A DNA stretch of 64,000 nt from Apoda limacodes (lineage: Eukaryota; Arthropoda; Insecta; Lepidoptera; Limacodidae): the NCBI GenBank assembly GCA_946406115.1, contig OX291553.1, forward strand, positions 16,559,001-16,623,000. Direction: 5' to 3'. A program made the position numbers and the translations under genes. Positions 22,311-33,345 of the stretch are shown here, in pieces (position 1 is the first letter of the stretch; the number at the start of each line of letters is the position of its first letter). The notes under the pieces were generated by a model. That model ran no database searches and was not told the origin of the DNA. It was given only the letters and a program-made list of their open reading frames with translations.

Positions 22311-22375
22311 AAGGAAATGAGAAATAACGCTTTGTAGGAATTTAATAGCTTAATTGATTTGATGAGCAATTTTTT

Positions 22376-22740
22376 TTAAGGGTTAAATGCCCAAAGGGTA
22401 AATAACGGGACCCTATTACTAATGCTCCGCTGTCCGTGCGTCTGTCACCAGGCTGTATCTCATGAACCGTAATAGTTAGCCAGTTAACATTTTCACAAAA
22501 GATGTATTTCTGTTCCCGTTATAACAACATATACTAAACAACATAGAATAAAATGAATATTTAAGGGGGCTTATACAACAAACGTGATTTTTTTGCTCCA
22601 TATTGATAACGACAACAGGTAGACGTTTGAAATATTCACAGAATATTTAGTTATATATTCACTTTAAAAAATACATAAAAAAATTAAAATAAAACAAATA
22701 TTTAAGGGGGTCTCCCATACAACCATTTTTACAGTATCCT
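22376..22740 (+). repeat. GGTTCCG-family dispersed repeat
   Basis: AAGGGTTAAATGCCCAAAGG, GACCCTATTACTAATGCTCC, GTCACCAGGCTGTATCTCAT, TAAGGGGGCTTATACAACAA. It contains a partial internal duplication (AAGGGGGTCTCCCATACAAC at 22704), as in the 51107 copy. Confidence 0.75.
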
Positions 22741-23420
22741 TAATAAAAATAAAAATAAATAAAATTTAATTTACATCTAAACATGCGATGAAAATAAATG
22801 CGTTCGACTATAAATGCCGTTGCAAAATATTATATGTGATACAATCCTTAGAAAATAAATGTTCACAAAAACATATAAACACAAAAGGAGTCCTCAGGGA
22901 TAATCTCATCGAATGATTTGATTTTCCTCCAAATTATATCAAGATAATGAAATACTCTACAGGGATTTTCGTAGAGAAAATACTTTGTTGTTAGGATCGG
23001 AGCCTGCTTACAAATCCTCCTATGGCCGAACTACACAACAACAATACACAACTATAACAATGGACTCGATTGGGGTTTGTAATAGCAAATTTAAAAAAAA
23101 ATATTGGTCAAGAGCATGCTGGGCCATGCAGTATTATATTCTCTTTGGGCCATGCTTAGGGTAGGTTCTGAGTCTTAATAATAATAAACTAAACCTTCAG
23201 GGAGTCTCAAACGAAGATAGATTATTTCTATGTATGCATATATATTTCTTAATTCTATGAAGATTTGCGTATTTGTAAGATAATACAATTTAGATGTACT
23301 AGGGCTTTATAAGTTACTAAGAGTTAAAGAAACTGAAAAAAACACATACCAAATATAGTCCCTAAGTGATTATTTACAGGAGTAGGATCTATAAGAATTT
23401 TACTTTTGTAAGTTGATGAA
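22741..23420. other. non-coding, mixed short repeat pieces
   Basis: Pieces of dispersed families (AGAGCATGCTGGGCCATGCA at 23112; GTACTAGGGCTTTATAAGT at 23296, related to repeat H). No gene. Confidence 0.45.
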
Positions 23421-23427
23421 TTTAACT

Positions 23428-23612
23428 GGTTAAAACAACCCTTATGAGTGCAAACTCGAGGAGTTTATAAGTGTTCTTTGAAGAGTCTCACTATCTGGCT
23501 TTAGGATATACTTCATCACTGATTCATGACACCCTCGGCACCAAATGTAAATTATCTATTTCAATCGTTAAAACGAACCAAATGAGAGCAAACTCGAGGG
23601 GTTTACTAGAAG
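23428..23612 (+). repeat. partial tandem duplication, ~140-bp spacing
   Basis: GTTAAAAC…ATGAGTGCAAACTCGAGGAG TTTA at about 23428-23470 recurs as GTTAAAACGAACC…ATGAGAGCAAACTCGAGGGG TTTA at about 23568-23610. Confidence 0.65.
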
Positions 23613-23724
23613 CCCAAAGACCTCCACTATCCACCTCCTGGTTCTAACATCATCATCATCGGTATTATGTGATCAAGCAGAATCCTGAAAATTATTATTA
23701 AAAAACAAATAATTTTATTAACTT

Positions 23725-23917
23725 GAAATCTTATTTAAAGCCATTTGTATGAAAACATAGAACCCTCTATAACTTTGAACCTGTACAATTTAAAAGAAAA
23801 CTAGCACACTGCAGACTAGATATTTATTCCTAGAACATTAAATGTCTTCAAAATTTAATAGTGTTTAATTAAGTAAATGTCTGACGCCACTAGTCGCCGC
23901 GAATCATCTACTCTTAA
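23725..23917 (-). mobile_element. MITE family M1-related, copy 5 (inverted)
   Basis: GCCATTTGTATGAAAACATA, TATAACTTTGAACCTGTACA, CTAGCACACTGCAGACTAGA and CGCCGCGAATC…CTCTTAA match M1 in reverse. It shares the variant TGACGCCA end with copy 6, so copies 5 and 6 form a subfamily. Confidence 0.65.
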
Positions 23918-23946
23918 CGTCTGACCTCAGATTATTATAATCCATA

Positions 23947-25135
23947 TTTTTTTTTTTTTCTGAACTGACAATGCAGCCATTTCTGCTTCACCGGGCTTTT
24001 TGGGGCAAGACTCTGAAGGAGCCTCAGCCCATATAGCGCCCAACGCTCAAGGGCCCGCGGGGGGAGCCTCGGCTTCGGTTGTCACTCTCGGGCGCGTCCC
24101 TTCGACCGGCTTGAGCCTCAAACCCGAAGGTCAGTCACCGCCAGGAGGGGAGTTCCCCATTACGCAGGTGTAGTTGCGATTAAGTGGGGGCGAGAAGCGC
24201 CCCGGTACTCTTTGATACCTCGTGTATCTTTGCGGGCGCCGACGAACCCGGGGCCGACGGCGTCGTGTTAGAGGGGAGGCCCTATTAGGGGAAATCGTAG
24301 AGACTAATCTCGCTATCCGGATAGCGAGATCGTCATTTGGGGCCGTTAGTACGTGCCGAGGCCGCCTAACTATAGTTAGTCGTAAGACCATGCCGAGGTC
24401 GGTCGGGTGGATGATACGTTGTAGATTGCACAATTAGTCGACTCGGGTTGTTTTGTGTACGCTCGAAAAAGCGGATTGCCAGGTCTTTGAAATATTGGGG
24501 AATCGTAGGAAGCTCGAAGTCCCTGTGTAGGTCCGAATTGCACGGTTTTGGAAGGTCTGGAGTTTATGGAGATTGCGTTTAGACAACGCATAAACGACGC
24601 TAGCATATGCTAAAATGGGCCGGATACAAGTTGTGTAAAGATTTAGCTTATTTCTAAGCGACATCTTACTGTACTTGCCTATCATGGGATAAGGACGACC
24701 GAGGACAAAGGCGGCTCGATCTCTAACTATTTTGGTGTGATCGCGGAATTACAAACGCCTATCCAGGGTCACAACAAGATATTTGGTCTTGTTTTTCCAG
24801 GATGGCACGACCGAAGAGCGAGGGGGGAGACGGCCGCGGAGGGCGGCCTGAGGTAAAGAGAACGGCAGAGCTTTTGTCGGGATTCACTTCGATTCTCTAT
24901 TTCCGAAACCATTCGCCAAGGGCGGTGATAGCGGGTTGGAGTGTCTTAGTGATTAGAATCACTTGCATATCGGTGGTATAAATAGCGGTATCGTCAGCAA
25001 AGAGGGCTAATTGGGTACCTATCGTTTTAGAGAGGTCGTTGGTGTACAGAAGGTACAAGTAGGGGCGAGCACGGACCCTTGCGGGACTCCTGCTTCTATG
25101 GGGCGGGGGGAAGAGAGAGTGCCTTCAAGTTTACA
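23947..25135 (-). pseudogene. Jockey-clade LINE, 3' half with 3' UTR and poly(A)
   Basis: Read on the minus strand, it encodes the end of a reverse transcriptase: EAGVPQG (near 25090), the catalytic FADD at 24990-25001 (LALFADDTAIYTTDMQVILI), and ALGEWFR…EVNPDKS. Then comes MIGKYSKMSLRNKLNLYTTC IRPILAYASVVYA, the hallmark Jockey-clade post-RT motif. Frameshifts and stops break it after about 24440. A roughly 470-bp GC-rich 3' UTR follows, ending in a poly(A) seen as T at 23947-23959. The endonuclease and first ORF are missing (5' truncation near 25135). The same 3' UTR is present at 31488-31985 and, with deletions, at 36963-37126. Confidence 0.85.
24309..24328. other. perfect 20-bp palindrome in Jockey 3' UTR
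   Basis: CTCGCTATCCGGATAGCGAG is its own reverse complement. The second copy (31878-31897) has one change that breaks perfect symmetry (CTCGCTATCCGGACAGCGAG). In RNA this forms a hairpin, possibly part of the 3' structure recognised by the element's reverse transcriptase. Confidence 0.85.
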
Positions 25136-25359
25136 GCGAAAGCTACGATTCGACATGTAGTCTCGTATGATGAGCACGAGACGGTCTGGCAACTAAAAGT
25201 TGTCCATACTATAGCACGCACTCGCACAGATGCGATGACCTCTGTCATAGCGCAACGACAAATAATTATGCGCGTGCAACAGAGACAAATAATGACCGGT
25301 CATTGAACGAAATTCTTCCTGCTTAGCGTCCATGCTATAGTGGTATTATAAATGCGAAA

Positions 25360-25603
25360 GCAAATCTTGTCTGTCTGTCTGTCTGTTATCTCTTAACGCA
25401 TAACCGCTGTACCGATTAAGATGAAAGGCATAAAAATAGTTTGTGTCCCGAGAAAGGACATTGGCTACTTGAAAACGTCAAGTGTGAGTCGTTTTTTTTC
25501 TCTATAATTCAGCAGTTGCAGTTGAAATCCGACAACGATAACCGAATTAAGGACGGGTGGAACCGCGGGCAAAAACTAGTACTAAATAAAGTAAAAAATC
25601 AAA
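25360..25603 (+). repeat. dispersed repeat I, copy 2 (longest)
   Basis: CTTGTCTGTCTGTCTGTCTG, ACCGCTGTACCGATTAAGAT, ACATTGGCTACTTGAAAACG TCAAG, and the end AACCGCGGGCAAAAACTAGT. It is related to 12893-13045 and to inverted copies at 58552-58612 and 59128-59270. Confidence 0.7.
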
Positions 25604-26959
25604 CCAGTGCAAGTCGTTACGTACCTGCCACCACACAGTACTAAATATTATGCAACAAAGGTAAATGCCCACAATATTTGCTGTTTATTACAAAAGAAAT
25701 AGGTACAGTCGTCTTATTTTTAATAATTTCAAACATTTACCCTAGTATGCTTTAAAAGACAGGGCCCTTCAAAGGTCAGATACAAGGACAGACAGCGTAA
25801 TAGGGTCACTTGACTTTAGCACCCTTTTGATGAAACACTTAAAGGATTCCTGAAAATTTAAAAACCGAAAAACCTTTACACAAACAAACAAAACTTTAAT
25901 TTAAAGAGACTCACAAAAAAATAGAATAAAGTTTAAAGTGATTCTAGTATAAAATCACACTAAAAGCCACAAAACTGAAATGGCGGCAATAAGAAAGCAA
26001 TTTGTACCTAATATCTTTAATGTGTAAACACTTGGTACGTGCAAAGCGAACAAACGACCACTTTGTATAAGATTTTTGTGATAATTGCGAACCTTTAGTT
26101 ACATCACGCCACGGTATAGCCAATAAACGTAATATAACAACGGTAATAAACATTCTTTCTTGCTTAAAAATGTGTCAGTTTAACGAATAAGTTCAATGAA
26201 TTAATTTAAAATACCGTACATTTTATACGCATTTCGTTATAAAATGAAATTTTAATGAAAAAATTAAAACAATTTAAAAAAAAACGAAATAATTGTCTAT
26301 TGGCATTCGACGGCAAGGCGAAAACAACACGTAGATACAAAAGCGATTCAATGTTCTGTCATAATGTCCGGTTAGGGCTTCATTATTTCTTATTAGTCGG
26401 TTCTTGACGTTGGTTTAATTTTTTTGATAAAATTTAATTTTGTAATAATAAGCGTATTAAATGTATGGTATTTTAAATTAAAAAAAATAATTTAATCGGT
26501 AAAGCGGCACTTTTTTTAATCAAGGATGCATGTTTTTACCATGCCGTGATATAACTAAAGGTTTTTTTGTAATTGTCAGGAAAGTCTCAAAGTGGTAATT
26601 TTTTTCTATTTAAAATTACTGCACAAACATGTGTACAATGGTGGACTTAATGCCATTCGGCATTCTCTACCAATCAACCCTGGAACCAAGCATATAATTT
26701 GATGGCGGTAATTTGGTAAAAAAAGAGAAATAAATGATTTGCGAAATATTAGTGTCTAGTATAAAAAATATGGTGATTGTATGAATATATAAATACAAAT
26801 ATACATACTAACCTATACCTACATATATGGTTTTATAGTTATGTCAACATAAAAACAGAACATTTTAATAATGTTCATAATAAATATATATATAGGGATA
26901 TATACATACATAGACTCATACTTACACATAATTCACAAAAAATGAAATAGAAAAAGAAT
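25604..26959. other. non-coding, nothing recognised
   Basis: AT-rich. No coding segment or delimited repeat, apart from the 3' non-coding end of the LINE that starts near 26960. Confidence 0.45.
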
Positions 26960-28372
26960 GTAAGAAGTAGTTCATTCCAGCTGCTTAAGATAATATTTCT
27001 TTAACTGTTTTCTTAAAATGTTCCTACTTTGGGCCCTACGAATATCTTTAGGTAGTGCGTTCTAGAGTCCTGTCCTGTAACCTGAAGAGTAAAGAAGTAG
27101 CCTGAAGAGTAAAGGACCTAAAGACACGTACGTACGACGATGTCGTGGGGTAGAAAGCAGAAGGCTGTGAGAAGAACGAAGTGAAAGTTCATGGTCTGAA
27201 CAAAGAAAATTAAATCTGGATTTTAAGTACTCGGGATAGGGATAGAGATTTGGGATCATTAAGAATGGAATTAAGGACACAGAGGATTCTAAAGCTTCTA
27301 CGATGACGAACTGGCAACCATTTAAGCTACTTACGAAAAACAGTGATGTGGATAGCACACATAACAATAATCGAGAAGTGGTAAAACTAGTGCTTGTGCT
27401 AGTAACAGCTTGGTATTACAAGAAAGGAAATTGCGAAACCTGTAAAAATATTGTAACGTCCCGGTTCCGGTATAATTCAGGTAAGTATCAATGTGTAAAC
27501 CAAGACCTTTAACACTATCAGAAATGGGGACAGTGGTTAAATATAATTTGTGGCACGGTATTCATCTCTACTTTACTTACTTGCTGAGTACTACCTACAA
27601 GCACGGCTTGTCAGGTTGCTATCATTAATCATCATGCCAAAATGTTTAGACCAGTCGTTTATGTTAATTAGTTCACGATTGATTTTTTCAGCTACTGAAT
27701 TAAAGTCTTCAACTCTGGTTTGGTCAGATAGTTGCAAGTCATCAGCGAAAAAATGATAAGGATAGTTAAGATTCGTGGAAAGGAAGTTAATAAAAATCAA
27801 AAAAAGGAGAAGTGATAGTATGCCACGCTAGGGTACGCCAAAAGCAAGATTACTCCAAGGAGATATCTGACGGTTAATATGGACAGCTGCTGGTGACCAT
27901 GTCCATACGACGAAAACTAGCTTAATTCTTTAGGGGGGATATCAAAATGCTGCAGAATAGCTAGTAAAATGTTTTGCTCAACGGTATTAAAAGCATTAGA
28001 GAAGTCCATTAGGACTAATATCGTGATCAGTCCACTTTCCATACCATCGCGAATGTCTTCTGTGACTTTCAGCAGAGCAGTGCAAGTGCTATGGCCTGAA
28101 CGAACACCGGAATGAAGAGGGGTCAGAAGGTGGTATTAAAGACAAAATTAGAGAGTTGCTGATGCACCACTTCTTCAAGAATCTTTGACATAAATGGTAA
28201 AATCAAAATTAGTCTGAAAATATTTAGCGTAACGGTATTTGAAATTTTGGGTATGGAAATTACATTTGCTTTTCGCCATATATCGGAAAAATCGCCAATA
28301 AACAACGAGAAATTAATGACGTGTATAATTGTATGAAGGACAGAGTCTATAATATAGAGTGTCATCAATAGG
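26960..28372 (-). pseudogene. non-LTR retrotransposon RT fragment (Jockey/I-like group)
   Basis: On the minus strand, from 28372 downward: IIHVINFSLFIGDFSDIWRK A NVISIPKI (RT N-terminal fingers), then PFMSKILEEVVHQQLSNFVF, a corrupted GVP-RG segment near 27825, and LNYPYHFFADDLQLSDQTRV with FADD at 27738-27749. The C-terminal segment YLKSRFNFLCSDHELSLRSS then HSLLLSTPRHRRTYVSLGPL lies at 27062-27260, followed by NALPKDIRR. The order is that of a LINE reverse transcriptase plus C-terminal region, in several frames with stops. Endonuclease is absent. The clade is uncertain because the C-terminal tail differs from both the CR1-like and Jockey copies elsewhere in the window. Confidence 0.75.
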
Positions 28373-28631
28373 GTACTGTAGTTAAGTGGCCCTATTACTA
28401 AGCCAACAAAGTCTGTCCTTCTGTCTGCCCTTGAAAGGACCCTGTCTTTTGAGGCTTGCAAAGGGGAATGTTTAAAATAATTACAAATAAAACAACCTTA
28501 CCAACTAATTGATAAAAAAAAAACCATTTGCCTAATATTTCCTAATAGCAAAACCATTGCTACTTTTGCTTATTTATTAGGCATTGTATCATATTGTTCC
28601 ATAACATTTAGTACAGTGTGGAACTTTGGTT

Positions 28632-28934
28632 TTAGGGTTCCGTACCTGAAAGGTAATTAGGAACCCTATTACTAAGGCTTAGCTGTCCGTCCGTCCGTCC
28701 GTCTGTCACCAGGCTGTATCTCATTAACCGTTATAGTTAGACAGTTGAATTTTCACAGAAGATGTATTTCTATTGCCGCTATAACAACAAATACTAAAAA
28801 ACAGAAGAAAATAAATATTTAAGGGGGCTCCCATACAACATACGTGATTTTTTTGCTCGTTTTTGTAGATAATGGTACGGCACCCTTCATGCGCGAGTCT
28901 GACTTGCACTTGGCCGATTTTTTTTTATTTCGTA
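28632..28934 (+). repeat. GGTTCCG-family dispersed repeat
   Basis: Head TTAGGGTTCCGTACCTGAAA to tail GTACGGCACCCTTCATGCGC, GAGTCTGACTTGCACTTGGC CG. It includes a (GTCC)n run (CTGTCCGTCCGTCCGTCCGT). A fragment of a related repeat (GGCCCTATTACTAAGCC) lies at 28389-28405. Confidence 0.8.
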
Positions 28935-28964
28935 TTATAATCTCTGGTCAGAAGTTGCTTATAC

Positions 28965-29150
28965 GAATAGCGGCGCCAGGTGGCGTCAGACATTTACTTA
29001 TCAATCAATATGAAATTTTGACGACATGTTCTAAGAATAAATATCTAGGTCTGCAGTGTGCTAGTTTTCTTTTTAATTGTAAAGGTTGAAAGTTCTAGGG
29101 CTTCTAGTTTTTTATACAAACGGCCTTAAATAAGATTTCAAGTGAAAATC
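28965..29150 (+). mobile_element. MITE family M1-related, copy 6 (truncated)
   Basis: ATAGCGGCGCCAGGTGGCGT CAGACATTTACT, ATATCTAGGTCTGCAGTGTG, ACAAACGGCCTTAAATAAG. The right half is missing. It shares the TGGCGTCA variant with copy 5. Confidence 0.7.
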
Positions 29151-29681
29151 ATAAAAAATATCCTATTCAGTCCCGTCATTAGAATTCCTTTTGTATTCAT
29201 CAATTAATAGAAATGAACGTGCGATTTAAGTTATAAATACTTAAGTAGGTAAGTACACTATTTTAAGGCTATAATTGCGATTAGTTGTTTTACCGTGTGT
29301 CAGCGATTTTGAATGTGACGAGGGTCGCTGGACGTAAACAAATTATAAACATGAATAAGCAATTGTACCTGCGCATATTCGACTTCATGTTTCCACAATC
29401 CACATATTTCACGTCTACGTCAATTTCTATTTAAAAATCTTTAAATTCAGGCAACCTGAAAATATTATGTTGCATTCTCTATTGTTTAGTTATAAGTTGT
29501 ATTGTATATGGTTCTACAAATCATTGAAGCCTATTAATGTCTACTATTGAACTGACTTTTTTTTACCTTGTCATAATAATAATAATATCATATCTTGTCA
29601 TATATTATATCAAATTTGTTTTAATCAATGTGTTCTTTATTTTGGTTTTGGTCAAAGGCTGTAAGTTCTGTAATTTGCCCT

Positions 29682-29800
29682 TTTTTTTATTTTAACCCCG
29701 AAGGGTGGCAAAGAAGCTTACGGTCCGCCTCATGATGGACACCTGGGGCATCACTCGGACTGCGCAATAGTTTCACAAAATTGGCCACACTTAAGTTTGA
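29682..29800 (-). pseudogene. diverged CR1-like 3' end
   Basis: TTTTTTTTATTTTAACCCCG, then AAGGGTGGCAAAGAAGCTTA CGGTCCGCCTCATGATGG. It matches the poly(A)/3' UTR end of the CR1-like family in reverse. Very short and diverged. Confidence 0.5.
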
Positions 29801-30924
29801 GACCAAGCTGATGTGCTGCAACAACCAGTCTCTTTGACAAAACGTTAGAAACAGACAAAAGACCGCAGATTCACTTCATCTCTTTCACACTTTAACGACC
29901 GTTTTTACTTCAAAGCCATCTAGATTATGCCCTGCCTATGGTTATGGTTGTCTCTATGCCTATGGTTTTGGTACAGACGTATCTTAATTTCTTTACAACA
30001 TTTTCTACCTCGTACAATTTCTTAAGAGGCCTGAATTTTATATCCTAAACAATAAAAATGCGGTGCTATTAGTAAAAACGCCTTTTCGGTCCATATACTA
30101 TCAGTGTGCGTGGGTCTCTTATTATTATTTACTAAGATATTCTTGAAAACAAGATAAAACGATACCTATGGAAGAAGAATCTAACATACTGTCAGCAAGA
30201 ATACAAACACTTACCTATAAAGAGCTGGGTACCCATTGTTACGTGTTTAGAAACGTCGCGTCGGTCACGGAAACACTTGTCACTGTCACTATGATGACAA
30301 CGCTATTCAGAAAATGTGTATCGATGCTGCTTTATGTTTCCCTCGTCATGAAGAGGGTTGTCGACTTCAGGAAATGTTAACATTCCTGTTCAAATGTGGA
30401 GAATGTGTAATTATTTTCTTTTTATGTATATACCTACTTCTTGCCTTTGAAAAAGAATTTAGAGTAGGTTATGGGCCTAGATCAAATGGAGAAAAATCGA
30501 TGCATATGTACATTTAATTTTAATAAAGGAATATTTTTACTATAGTTAATAAGGTCTTACCAAAATACGGTTTTATTAAAACTTATTTCCGGAAAATAAA
30601 ACTATAAAAAGAGGCGTCATCAAATCCAAGATAACATGAAGGGGATGTAACAGTACACGAAAAAAGGTGTATAGGTAAGAAAACATAAAAACATATGGCC
30701 GTGTTTCTAAATAAATTGCTTATAACCATTTAAAAACCGTGACCCAATAAAAATCATATCGATTTATCAAATAAAAGTATGTAGGTAATTACCCTCACTA
30801 ATTTTATCGTGATTTCTTTTTTCTGCTCTATCATCAAACCATCTATCAATAACAATTAATTCAGACGGGAGGGGCTAAAACTAGCCTCATAGCACGATAT
30901 ATATTGACAGTCAAGTCAATTTGT
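29801..30924. other. non-coding, nothing firmly recognised
   Basis: Two overlapping plus-strand open frames at 30168-30517 (70 and 67 codons) have no motif I recognise. They may be part of the 3' region of an unknown element (AATAAA-like site near 30522). Confidence 0.4.
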
Positions 30925-31480
30925 TTACTTTGCTTATTTCCACAGTGTCATGTCATATGGTATTTTGCTATGGGGTTCTGCTGCTACCATATTTATATTA
31001 CAAAAAAGGGCAGTACGAAGCATTTATGAGCTAGGAAGCCGAGACTCTCTCAGGGATGTTTTTAAAGAAATAAATATTCTAACGGTACCGTGTCAATATA
31101 TCTATGAAAATATTATGTTTGTCCGTAAAAATATATCCCAATTTCCGAGGAACAGTGATAAGCATAACTTAAATACGAGAAATAAAAATAAACTTGCTAT
31201 GCCAAAGTTTAGGCTTACTAAAGCCAACAAATCATTTATGGGAAGCGGTATAAAATTTTATAATAAGTTATCTGTAGAAATTCTTAACTTAGGTGACAAA
31301 CAGTTTAAAATTTATATTAAACATCTGCTATGTAAGAAAGCATATTATAATGTAGATGAATATTTGAATGACAAAATTGTATGGCCTAGTATCACACAAA
31401 ATTAATGTTAGGTTTTCTATTCAAACTTAAATAATTTAGGTTTGATAAGTTAAAGGAGCACTCTAAAGACCAAGCTAAGT
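30925..31480 (+). pseudogene. LINE C-terminal fragment with long open frame
   Basis: A 151-codon open frame (30950-31405) opens with MSYGILLWGSAATIFILQKR AVRSIYELGSRDSLRDVFKE. This is the post-RT 'SYGILLWG…LQKRAIR' module of non-LTR reverse transcriptases. It ends with a C-terminal region (LNTRNKNKLAMPKFRLTKAN … FYNKLSVEIL … AYYNVDEYLND). The frame continues upstream in sense (LAYFHSVMSYG) to about 30925. RT core and endonuclease are absent, so this is a 5'-truncated copy with an unusually undamaged frame. Clade uncertain; not the CR1-like family of 34-39 kb. Confidence 0.8.
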
Positions 31481-31487
31481 AACGATG

Positions 31488-31985
31488 TTTTTTTTTTTTT
31501 TTTTTTTTTTTTTCTGAGCTGACTATGCAGTTGGCTGTTGCAGCCATTACTGCTTCACCGGACTTTTGGGGCGAGACTCTGAAGGAGCCTCAGCCCATAT
31601 AGCGCCCAACGCTCAAGGGCTTCCCGCGGGGGAAGCCTCGGCTTGGGTTGTCGCTCTCGGGGGCGTCCCTTCGACCGGCGTGAGTCTCGAACCCGAAGGT
31701 GAGTCACCGCCAGGAGGGGAGTTCCCCGTTACGCGGGTGCGGTTGCGATTGAGTGGGGGCGAGAAGCGCCCCGGCACTCTTTGATACCTAGTGTATCCTT
31801 GTGGGCTCCGACGAACCCGGGGACGTCGGCGTCGTGTTTGGAGGGAGGCCCTATTCGGGGAGGTCGTAGAGACTAATCTCGCTATCCGGACAGCGAGATC
31901 GTCATCTGGGGACGTTAGTACGTGCCGAGGCCGCCTAACAATAGTTTTACGACCGTGACCGGGTCGATCGGGGGGACGATAACGA
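31488..31985 (-). pseudogene. Jockey LINE 3' UTR, second copy
   Basis: Begins (minus-strand poly(A)) with 26 T at 31488-31513, then CTGAGCTGACTATGCAG, GGGGCGAGACTCTGAAGGAG, AGTCACCGCCAGGAGGGGAG, CTCGCTATCCGGACAGCGAG and TGCCGAGGCCGCCTAAC. It is clearly the same 3' UTR as at 23960-24440, but no reverse transcriptase follows, so the copy is truncated within the UTR. The long T tract suggests a relatively recent insertion. Confidence 0.85.
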
Positions 31986-32543
31986 TGTTATGTCTCTGTT
32001 GTTTACTTTATAGTGGTTGGTGGCGAGCTACCAGGGGATGCACCATGTGCAATCCGCCTTTGGTTGCCTGGTTTTGGTGGGGCTTTGGATGTGTGGGGGT
32101 GTGGCGCACGAGTACGTACGTGTATGTGTGTATATACATGTTTGGATAGATATTGTGTACTTGATGACTTGGTTCCTGCATGACTGATTGGTAACAGGTG
32201 TACATCCGGGAGTTTCTTGTCACTTCTTCTCCCTTTAGGCTAGTTTCCGAAGTGATGGTAGTTTAAATGATGTGCATTTGTTGCTGGGCTGTTGTGTAGG
32301 GCGGCCGAACGAGGATTGAATCAGATAGGACCTATAAGTTCTTTTACGTATAGTTTAATTTTCTATTTTTTATATATATTGTATATTTATATATATGTTA
32401 TTATATTATATTATATTTGTCTGTATGTGTATATATGAATATGTACGTGTATGTGTATCTTATATTATCCTTAATATGTTATGAATAGCTATTTATTTAT
32501 TTATTTATTTGCATTTTGTAAAATGTTAATATGTATGTATGTG
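31986..32543. other. GT/TA-rich low-complexity DNA
   Basis: Runs of TGTGTGTATATACATG, TATTTATTTATTTATTTGCA and TATATTATATTATAT. Open frames here are cysteine/tyrosine/tryptophan-rich products of the GT bias and are not genes. Confidence 0.6.
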
Positions 32544-32860
32544 TATATATGTACGTCTGCTGTGTAATATTATATGTTATATGAATAAAGTACAATCGAA
32601 GTTTTACTGGAGTTGCTTGAGTGTGTCATGCTCTCTCAAAGTGTCTCTGCGGTGGTGGCGTGTGTGTCGGGTCGTTACGTTCCCTAAAACATGGTTGAGC
32701 GAAGCGATGGCTGATTCATGTGTCATACTTGTGAACGGGTGCCGCCTGTGGAGGCTGGTCTGCTCTTGCAAAGTTCTTTGTATTCTTATCATATATATAT
32801 GTACGTCTGCTATGTAATATTATATGTTATATAAATATATTTTTCTCGGGAGTTGCTTTT
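32544..32860 (+). repeat. pair of ~65-bp direct repeats, 250-bp spacing
   Basis: TATATATGTACGTCTGCTGT GTAATATTATATGTTATATG at 32544 recurs at 32794 with few changes, each followed by a GGAGTTGCTT motif. The interval between is GC-richer (CTCTGCGGTGGTGGCGTGTG). It could be a partial long terminal repeat or a tandemly duplicated 3' end. Confidence 0.6.
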
Positions 32861-32873
32861 AATCCCGTCACAG

Positions 32874-33205
32874 AATAATTGAAAACTTTTAACGTATCAC
32901 ATGGTGCCCCCCTATGCAATCTGAAAAACAATTGGCAATTGAAATATTACATAAATATTGATTGTTTTTTTTTTAAATCAAACTATTTACATTGTAAATC
33001 TTATTTATTTAATGTTTCAATACAAAACATGTATTTATTAGTTGATACACTATAATTTTATGTTTCGTTTGTGATTTTACAAAGATTACCTATTGGACGC
33101 ATGCAATAAAACAGTATTGTAATTAGTTTGTAAAGCTAGTTGTAGTTAATTTACTTGACGATTCGAAAGTGTTCTTAGTAACCCATTTATTATGATTTTG
33201 ATTTT
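32874..33205 (+). repeat. dispersed repeat J, copy 2
   Basis: Direct partner of 14540-14860 with the same order of blocks; at least one small insertion (AGATTACCTA near 33083). The right edge abuts the 5S-derived SINE. Confidence 0.75.
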
Positions 33206-33345
33206 GAATGAACGGTCAAGTGCAAGTCGTACCATAGGTTCCGTTCCACAATTTACGTCATACACAAACACAAGCAAAGGGGTTACCCAACCGATGACTG
33301 ACCAAGCGCGACAGTGCTTAACTTTGAATAACGTTTCCAATAAAC
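33206..33345 (-). mobile_element. 5S rRNA-derived SINE (subfamily 2)
   Basis: The minus strand at about 33281-33328 reads TTCAAAGTTAAGCACTGTCG, CGCTTGGTCAGTCATCGGTT GGGTAACC. It corresponds to the internal promoter part of 5S rRNA (known insect form: GAAGTTAAGCAACGTCGGGC…TTGGATGGGTGACC). It continues into a TTTGTGTTTGTGTATGACGT linker and a GGAACGGAACC…CACTTGACCG tail shared with the GGTTCCG family. Confidence 0.7.

Noticed and set aside
24131..24437. Arginine-rich frames on both strands (24131-24433 minus, 24222-24437 plus)
   Set aside because: They lie in the GC-rich 3' UTR of the Jockey LINE; the arginine bias is a base-composition effect.
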